From Flavobacterium sp. (GTDB lineage: Bacteria > Bacteroidota > Bacteroidia > Flavobacteriales > Flavobacteriaceae), in contig JAAURU010000266.1 in NCBI GenBank assembly GCA_012032075.1, positions 1 to 5,576 on the forward strand: a stretch of DNA of 5,576 nt. Direction: 5' to 3'. Shown here piece by piece: positions 1 through 4,180 of this stretch. Below the pieces are notes generated by a model. That model worked only from the letters and a program-made list of their open reading frames with translations, did no database searches and had not been told where the DNA came from. Both the position numbers and the translations under genes were made by a program. How positions within the stretch are numbered: position 1 is the stretch's first letter; each line of letters opens with the position of its first letter.

Positions 1-126
1 GATAAAAAAAGATTAAAATGCAATTTTTTGAGGAGAAATATGTAAAAAAGAAGATAATTTGAGAATAGGATATAGTTATCAAAGTTGATTAATTTTAATT
101 GTAAATCAAAGTATTTACATATTTTC

Positions 127-159
127 TTGTTTTTTTAATATCATTTTAACCCAACTTTG
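127..159 (+). promoter_or_regulatory. Candidate Bacteroidetes-type promoter for the 168-554 gene
   Basis: A TTG at 127-129 is followed after 22 bases by CAACTTTG at 152-159, one mismatch from the Bacteroidetes -7 consensus TAnnTTTG. The spacing is near the upper end of the usual range. The start codon at 168 lies only eight bases further on, so the transcript would be almost leaderless. In such AT-rich DNA a match of this quality can occur by chance, so this is a weak call. Confidence 0.3.
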
Positions 160-167
160 TAAACAAA

Positions 168-554
168 ATGGAAAATTTAATAACAATCAATAATCAATAT
201 AACTCGCTTGATCAATTACATAACGCATTAAAAACAAATACAAATTTTAGTTGTACTAAAGAATATGATATTTGGGAACAGCGTATAGATAATAACGGAA
301 ATTTGGCTCAATGTCTAGTATTAAAAAAGAATAATATGCATGCAATAAAATTGTTTTTTATTAATGAAAATACCTTAAAAGCAAATCATATTATACCCAA
401 TAAAATAATGCAAGCTTATTTTGGTAAAAGTGAAAAAGCGTATCAAAACGTAATTGAAATGATCACTGGTAAAATTAAAGCAGCAGTTTTAGAACCAGCT
501 CAAAAAAAAGCATTTAATGAAATTGAAGCAGAAGTAGTAAAAGTAGTTTCATAA
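168..554 (+). CDS. Conserved hypothetical cytosolic protein, 128 aa
   Basis: The function is not recognised. The frame is intact with an ATG start and TAA stop. There is no signal peptide, lipobox or membrane segment, so the product is probably a small soluble cytosolic protein. Visible parts are a polar N-terminus (1-30), a central stretch with W36, R39 and CLVLKK (49-54), a likely strand-rich core around FFINENTL (63-70), and a segment IIPNKIMQAYFGKS (75-88). A helical, charged C-terminus (about 90-128) ends EAEVVKVV. The regular amphipathic pattern and coding-like codon choice support a real gene. The start is chosen because it is the first ATG after an in-frame stop region and sits just downstream of a promoter-like motif. 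It appears monocistronic: about 160 bp separates it from the next gene. I have the impression of similar uncharacterised proteins in flavobacteria but cannot confirm it here. Confidence 0.82.
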   Translation: MENLITINNQYNSLDQLHNALKTNTNFSCTKEYDIWEQRIDNNGNLAQCLVLKKNNMHAIKLFFINENTLKANHIIPNKIMQAYFGKSEKAYQNVIEMITGKIKAAVLEPAQKKAFNEIEAEVVKVVS

Positions 555-555
555 A

Positions 556-590
556 TTTATTATTTTAGTGTGTAATAAAATAGAATTTTT
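556..590 (+). terminator. Weak AT-only hairpin with T5 tail after the 168-554 gene
   Basis: TTTATTA at 556-562 and TAATAAA at 573-579 can pair as a 7-bp stem around a 10-base loop, and a run of five T residues follows at 586-590. The position, two bases after the stop codon, suits a terminator. The stem contains no G-C pair and the T run is offset by six bases, so it would be weak and may be fortuitous. Confidence 0.25.
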
Positions 591-603
591 ACTCATTAAA
601 AAT

Positions 604-721
604 CAATTAATTATCTATATATGAAATCACCACTTACAACAAGTTTGTTGTAAACAAACACAAATGAAGATAAGGTGATACCATATGACCATTAAAAAAC
701 AATAATTATCTACATATGAAA
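604..721 (+). repeat. Imperfect direct repeat of a start-codon leader (604-626 and 700-721)
   Basis: The two copies match at about 21 of 23 positions, with one gap and one T/C difference. Both contain the core AATTATCTA followed by ATGAAA. The second copy supplies the start codon (716-718) of the DUF3592-like gene. The first copy supplies an ATG at 621 that opens an 11-codon reading frame, MKSPLTTSLL then stop at 651-653. Both peptides begin MKS. The simplest reading is a duplication of the 5' end of the downstream gene, or the stub of a former tandem paralogue. Low sequence complexity means part of the match could be chance. Confidence 0.5.
634..653. promoter_or_regulatory. 20-bp palindrome (9-bp arms) in the leader of the DUF3592-like gene
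   Basis: TTACAACAA (634-642) and TTGTTGTAA (645-653) are perfect inverted repeats separated by GT. A second, outer pair, ATCACC at 626-631 and GGTGAT at 674-679, encloses it. No T run follows, so this is not a typical intrinsic terminator. A dimeric regulator operator or an RNA hairpin in the 5' leader are both possible. No known regulator consensus is recognised. Confidence 0.4.
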
Positions 722-1104
722 AGTATTATTTTTATCATAACGTTTTTATTATCTTTTAGTATTTTTTCTCAAGAGGAAGAATATGTTAGCGCTAAAGGTA
801 TAATTAAGAACATAGAAATGAAGAGATCGGGTAGAACCGTAAAAGAAATTGCAAAAGTAACATTCTCAACAGAGCAAGGCGAAACTATTGAAACTTACGT
901 TGAACTTGAAAGAGTCCCTTTTTTGGGAAGTTTTAAATCTGTTGGTGACGAAATTACCATAAATTACAACAAAAAAAATCCTGCAATGCGCAAACAAAAA
1001 TGGGTAATTTTCTTTTCAATTACGGAATGTATATTTTAGTATTTTTAGGCATAGTTTTTTCATTGCGAACATACAGTAAAGCTAGAAAAAAACAATACAA
1101 TTAA
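716..1104 (+). CDS. DUF3592-like envelope protein, frame broken near its C-terminus
   Basis: The function is unknown. The layout resembles the DUF3592 family: an N-terminal hydrophobic segment, a small beta domain and a C-terminal membrane helix. Residues 1-19 form a signal-like segment ending SIFSQ. Residues 22-90 form a strand-rich domain with the typical sequence VSAKGIIKNIE, a V-x-F-x-T-x-x-G turn, and a late VGDEITINYNKKNPA resembling the family's GD-x-V-x-x-x-Y-x-x-x-x-P block. As written, the frame stops at 1039. One extra A in the A5 run at 996-1000 would shift reading into a frame that is open to the TAA at 1102-1104. That frame encodes NYGMYILVFLGIVFSLRTY, a clear membrane helix, followed by a basic KARKKQ tail. 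The repaired protein is 129 aa. The ATG at 716 lies within a duplicated leader. I favour a missing base in the sequence over true truncation. Confidence 0.72.
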
Positions 1105-1159
1105 TTTTTTGAGATTTTAACTTATTGATGCTAAACGTGAATAAAATTAATTTAATAGT

Positions 1160-1384
1160 TTGAAGTATTTTAAAAAGGTTTTTTATTATATATTCTGGAT
1201 CATATTATCGCTACTATTCGGAATTATTTACATGCGATTACTTTTAGGAAGTCCTAGTGAAATAAATTACAAAGGATTTGATGTTTTATTTGGCATATTT
1301 TATCATTACGGATTAGTTTATGTAGGAACTATTGTAGGAAGTTGTATAGCTGTATTTTTTTTATTACGGATTACTTCTTATTAA
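1160..1384 (+). CDS. Small two-helix membrane protein, 74 aa as read; both ends uncertain
   Basis: The function is not recognised. Two hydrophobic helices are visible, at about residues 7-29 and 51-69, joined by a polar loop (GSPSEINYKGFD), with lysines at 2, 5 and 6 favouring a cytoplasmic N-terminus. No ATG fits this frame at the 5' end, so the listed start is a TTG at 1160. The frame of an ATG at 1128 runs MLNVNKINLIV and meets a TGA exactly here, so one missing T near 1160 would fuse it in frame and give a more normal start. The 3' end is also doubtful. The helix crosses a run of eight T residues (1355-1362), and one base fewer or more gives basic tails ending IKKKVKY or containing DYFLLRKKL, more usual after a membrane helix than the written ITSY. 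It follows the DUF3592-like gene by 55 bp, or 23 bp from the ATG at 1128. Confidence 0.6.
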   Translation: MKYFKKVFYYIFWIILSLLFGIIYMRLLLGSPSEINYKGFDVLFGIFYHYGLVYVGTIVGSCIAVFFLLRITSY

Positions 1385-1401
1385 GAAAAAAGTTAAGTAC
1401 T

Positions 1402-1434
1402 AATTTTAATTCTACATTAATTAGAATTTAAATT
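1402..1434 (+). terminator. Hairpin after the small membrane protein, possible terminator
   Basis: Bases 1402-1414 pair with 1422-1434 at 12 of 13 positions (one T-T mismatch) around a 7-base loop. The inner stem is AATTCTA with TAGAATT. Two further T residues and then G follow the right arm. There is only one G-C pair, so its strength is doubtful. It sits between the membrane-protein gene and the lipoprotein gene, where a transcription boundary is plausible. Confidence 0.35.
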
Positions 1435-1486
1435 TTGTTACTTATTACTATCTTTATTGGTATAATCCACTATTTTTTAGAAAAAG

Positions 1487-1514
1487 TTGTAGATGTTATT
1501 TGATTGTCATTTTG
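1487..1514 (+). promoter_or_regulatory. Candidate promoter for the exported-protein cluster
   Basis: TTG at 1487-1489 is followed after 17 bases by TCATTTTG at 1507-1514, one mismatch from the Bacteroidetes -7 element TAnnTTTG. The preferred lipoprotein start codon lies five bases downstream at 1519. The position after a hairpin and before a compact gene cluster supports it, but the motif alone is weak in this AT-rich background. Confidence 0.28.
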
Positions 1515-1518
1515 TATT

Positions 1519-2145
1519 ATGAATAAAATATTTTATGTAATTGTTCTAAATGTGTTATTATTTTCTTGTAAAGAAAGTAAAAAGCAAGATGTTGAAATTA
1601 TCAAAGAAAATTTCCCTGAAAGTTTAGACGATAATGAAAATCCAGATCCTGAAGAAGTTTTACCAACGTTTACAATTTCTCAATTTGAAGGAAATGAACA
1701 TTACTTTATACGTGAATTAGACATCAATAACGATGAAATTTTAGATAAAATTGTAATTGCTAATCCGTATCAAGGTGATGAGTTACTTTTGTTTGTTAAC
1801 AAAAATAAGGACTATGAATTTACTTTAAAAACCACCAATTTTTCAGAAGATGGAGGCAATCAAATTGTAGATGTTTTAAAAACGGATAACGGATTTGAAA
1901 TCTTTACTGCTTTTCCAGATAGAGGACTTTTAGAAGCACATCATTATATTCAATACTTACATAACAAATGGTTGGTAACGCATACCATTTATAGAACAAA
2001 ATCAGGTAATGATGACCAAGCGTTTATCTATAATTGTAAAGTAAACCAAAATCTTGATTTATCTGATGAAGAATTGTTATACAAACTAAAATTGTTGCCC
2101 AATGAAGAAGTAAGAGAGAAAGTTTGTGAAATTGAAATAAATTAA
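1519..2145 (+). CDS. Exported lipoprotein with a D-x-N-x-D-x-x-x-D loop, 208 aa
   Basis: The precise function is unknown. The N-terminus is a lipoprotein signal: MNK, a hydrophobic core, then a lipobox LLFSC with Cys17 as the predicted acylated residue. A frame-compatible TTG exists at 1504, but the ATG at 1519 places the signal peptide correctly and is preferred. An acidic linker (about 18-50) leads to a globular domain. Residues 68-76 (DINNDEILD) form a D-x-N-x-D-x-x-x-D loop like those of FG-GAP or EF-hand-like calcium sites. It is followed by strands including ELLLFVNK, FSEDGG (108-113), FEIFTAFPD and WLVTHTIY. The C-terminus is charged. The next gene starts four bases after the stop, and its product shares this order of motifs, so the two are probably divergent paralogues transcribed together. 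The lysine-rich stretch after Cys17 does not match the acidic surface-export signal known in some Bacteroidetes, so inner versus outer face of the outer membrane is open. Confidence 0.8.
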   Translation: MNKIFYVIVLNVLLFSCKESKKQDVEIIKENFPESLDDNENPDPEEVLPTFTISQFEGNEHYFIRELDINNDEILDKIVIANPYQGDELLLFVNKNKDYEFTLKTTNFSEDGGNQIVDVLKTDNGFEIFTAFPDRGLLEAHHYIQYLHNKWLVTHTIYRTKSGNDDQAFIYNCKVNQNLDLSDEELLYKLKLLPNEEVREKVCEIEIN

Positions 2146-2149
2146 AATA

Positions 2150-2814
2150 ATGAAAAATTTTATGCCATTACTTTTATTCCTTACTTTAATAAGCCTCAAT
2201 AGCCAGCGACAAACTAAAACGGTTGAAGATTTTATTCCTGAAGGATATGTTTTATACGAAAAAGTTTTTGGCGATTTAAATAAAGATAATCAAGAAGATT
2301 GTATTCTTATCATAAAAGGAACAAACAAAGAGAATATTGTGACCAATCGTTTTGATGAAAGAGTAGATCGCAATCGTAGAGGCATAATTATTTTATTTAA
2401 AACAAAAATTGGGTATAAAAAAATTACCGAAAAATCTAAGTTGTTTTTCTTCCGAAAATGAAGATGGAGGTGTTTATTATGCTCCAGAACTTTTCATTTG
2501 AAGTTAAAAGAGGAAATTTGGTGATACAGTATGCTCATGGAAGATATGGTTTTTGGAAATATACTTTTAGGTTTCAAGATTCAAAATTCAAATTAATTGG
2601 CTATGATTCAAGTAGTAATTTTGGTCCAATTGTAAACAAAGAAACCAGTATTAATTTTTTAACCAAAAAGAAATTAGTAAGAGAAAATACTAATGAAAAT
2701 GCAGAAGGAGGCGATGAGGTTTTTAAAGAAACTTGGAGTAAAATTAGAATAGATAACTTGCTCAATCTCTCCGAAATCAAAGATTTTGATGATTTAGAGA
2801 TGCGTAAGTATTAA
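2150..2814 (+). CDS. Secreted protein with a D-x-N-x-D-x-x-x-D loop, frame broken twice
   Basis: The function is unknown. I have the impression of similar flavobacterial secreted proteins but recall no named family. Residues 1-19 look like a cleavable signal peptide (hydrophobic core, SLNSQ end), without a lipobox. Residues 42-50 (DLNKDNQED) form the same loop as in the preceding lipoprotein. As written the frame stops at 2461 and another begins at 2458. The missing middle, CFSSENEDGG then VYYAPEL, is found in the third frame (2442-2490). One base too many between 2417 and 2441 (simplest in the A7 run 2417-2423) and one too many in the T4 run 2491-2494 explain both breaks. The repaired protein is about 220 aa, with HGRYGFWKYTF, LIGYDSSSNFGP, ETSINFLTKKKL and ENAEGGDEVFKETW in the second half. 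It starts four bases after the lipoprotein stop, and the propeller gene follows after 26 bp, so an operon is likely. The two halves should be read as one gene. Confidence 0.75.
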
Positions 2815-2840
2815 TTTAAACAATTTATAAACAGATAACT

Positions 2841-3884
2841 ATGAAAGTATTCATATTTTTATTTTTGAGTGTTTTAATACTTTTTACATCTTGTAACGGA
2901 CAAACCAAAAATACTAACCAGTCTAAAGAACTGTTAGAAAAAGGTGATATTGTAAAAGAGCTTGGTAAAAGTGTAATGGTTATTTATCAAGATAAAAAGA
3001 ACAACTATTGGTTTGGAAGTTGGGAAACAGGAGTGTATAAATATGACGGAAATACATTGGTAAATTACACAACAAAACACGGTTTAGCAAGCAATAGAAT
3101 TGATGAGATAAAAGAAGATGAATTAGGAAATCTTTTTTTTGTTAGTTGTTACCCAAAGCAAAATATTGTAAAGTATGATGGAAAATCATTTATAACATTG
3201 ACGTCAGTTCCTAGTAAAGAATGGAAACTTCAACCAAATGATTTATGGTTTAAACATTCTTACGAATTTGAAAATAAAATATATCGATATGATGGGACTA
3301 CTTTATATGAATTACTATTGCCAAATCCACCTAATCTAACAAATCCTTTTGGAGTTTACAGTATTTACAAAGACCAGAAAGGAAACATTTGGTTTGGTAC
3401 AAATCCTGTTGGAGTTTGTCGCTATGATGGAACATCATTTAATTGGATTACAGAAGAAGATGTTACAGAATTTAGGAATGAAGGGGCAAACGGAGTACGT
3501 TCTATTACAGAAGATAAAAATGGTGACTTTTGGTTCAATACCGAATATCGATATAGTATTTACGATAGTATAACATTAAAAAGTAATAACTTTTACACCA
3601 GACATGAAAGTATAGGTGGTTTAGATAGTAAAAAGAACAGTGATTTGGACGAATATTTATCAACTGTTAGAGATAATAACAATAATTTGTGGTTTGTAAC
3701 TTATCGCGATGGAGTTTGGGAATATGATGGGACTAAAATCACTCATTATAAAGTTCAAGATAATTTAAAGAATATCACTTTATTTAGTATTTACAAAGAT
3801 AATGATGGTAATCTTTGGTTAGGAACACATCAAAATGGAGCATACAAATTCAATGGAAAAACATTTGAAAAATTTAGTCTTTAA
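2841..3884 (+). CDS. Seven-bladed two-component-regulator-type beta-propeller lipoprotein, 347 aa
   Basis: The frame is intact. The N-terminus has a lipoprotein signal with lipobox LFTSC (Cys18) followed by NGQ. The rest is built of repeats of the two-component regulator propeller type (Reg_prop), each with an I/V-x-x-D-x-x-G/N-x-x-W/F-F/L core and a later K/R-Y-D-G-x-x-F/L turn. Core aromatic positions fall near residues 56-59, 98-101, 135-137, 184-187, 230-233, 283-285 and 325-328, which fits one seven-bladed propeller. The third blade is degenerate, keeping LWF and YRYDGTTL. In Bacteroidetes such repeats usually form the periplasmic sensor part of hybrid histidine kinases. Here no membrane helix or kinase follows, so the protein is a stand-alone lipid-anchored propeller, perhaps a binding or scaffold protein. 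It lies 26 bp after the preceding secreted-protein gene and probably shares its transcript. The ligand cannot be inferred. Confidence 0.88.
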   Translation: MKVFIFLFLSVLILFTSCNGQTKNTNQSKELLEKGDIVKELGKSVMVIYQDKKNNYWFGSWETGVYKYDGNTLVNYTTKHGLASNRIDEIKEDELGNLFFVSCYPKQNIVKYDGKSFITLTSVPSKEWKLQPNDLWFKHSYEFENKIYRYDGTTLYELLLPNPPNLTNPFGVYSIYKDQKGNIWFGTNPVGVCRYDGTSFNWITEEDVTEFRNEGANGVRSITEDKNGDFWFNTEYRYSIYDSITLKSNNFYTRHESIGGLDSKKNSDLDEYLSTVRDNNNNLWFVTYRDGVWEYDGTKITHYKVQDNLKNITLFSIYKDNDGNLWLGTHQNGAYKFNGKTFEKFSL

Positions 3885-4101
3885 CGAAAGATATTTGTTT
3901 GTTGCTAAAAAGATTCAGATTATTTTTAGTTGATTTGTTAGGTGTAGTATTTTCAGAAGAATTTTTAGAAACAATTTCAGCAATTAAATAAGTTAATCAT
4001 GAAATTCGAAAAAAAAATGGATTAATTAGAACTTAAATAAGAACTTTATTGCTTCAAAATTAATTGCTTATGATGAAATTGCCGAAGGTTTTTCAGGATA
4101 A
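3885..4101 (+). pseudogene. Gene-free stretch with coding-like fragments, possible gene remnant
   Basis: No complete gene fits between the propeller stop and the terminator. Two short frames look like protein. One ends at the TAA at 3989-3991 and includes FLVDLLGVVFSEEFLE and ISAIK. Another spans 4030-4101 and reads FIASKLIAYDEIAEGFSG before its stop. Between them an ATG at 3999 opens MKFEKKMD, then meets stops at 4023 and 4038, interspersed with LELK. Dropping one T near 4038 would join LELK to the last fragment. There is an A9 run at 4009-4017. This pattern could be a decayed small gene or chance open frames in AT-rich DNA, and no family is recognised. Confidence 0.25.
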
Positions 4102-4121
4102 TTTCAAAACTAGATAAATAC

Positions 4122-4156
4122 AAAATTCCGATTAGTATTATACTAACCGGAATTTT
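4122..4156. terminator. Strong hairpin terminator between convergent genes, probably bidirectional
   Basis: Bases 4122-4137 and 4141-4156 form a 16-bp stem with one mismatched position and a 3-base loop. The inner arms read TTCCGATTAGTA and TACTAACCGGAA. The single mismatch is A-C in the plus-strand transcript but becomes a G-U wobble in the minus-strand transcript, so the hairpin is fully paired in the groEL mRNA. T-rich sequence follows on both strands. It lies 24 bp beyond the groEL stop codon, which identifies it chiefly as the groEL terminator, while also closing off rightward transcription. Confidence 0.78.
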
Positions 4157-4180
4157 TATTTTAAAACCTCGTACTTCAAA

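Noticed and set aside
1..62. Possible C-terminus of an upstream gene (frame from base 1 to the TAA at 43-45, or MQFFEEKYVKKKII ending at 60-62 if one A is missing near 15-18).
   Set aside because: Too short to recognise, with lysine-rich low-complexity sequence that arises easily from poly-A DNA. Mentioned only because one extra A would join both frames into DKKRLKMQFFEEKY.
634..653. The palindrome read as an intrinsic terminator.
   Set aside because: No T run follows either arm in the expected place, and it lies in the leader of the next gene.
1504..1518. TTG at 1504 as the lipoprotein start (MSFCIMNK…).
   Set aside because: The ATG at 1519 gives a standard lipoprotein signal peptide with Cys at 17; the longer form adds an unneeded cysteine-containing extension.
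3349..3573. A 74-codon plus-strand frame inside the propeller gene.
   Set aside because: It lies entirely within the intact, repeat-rich propeller frame and its translation has no protein-like pattern.
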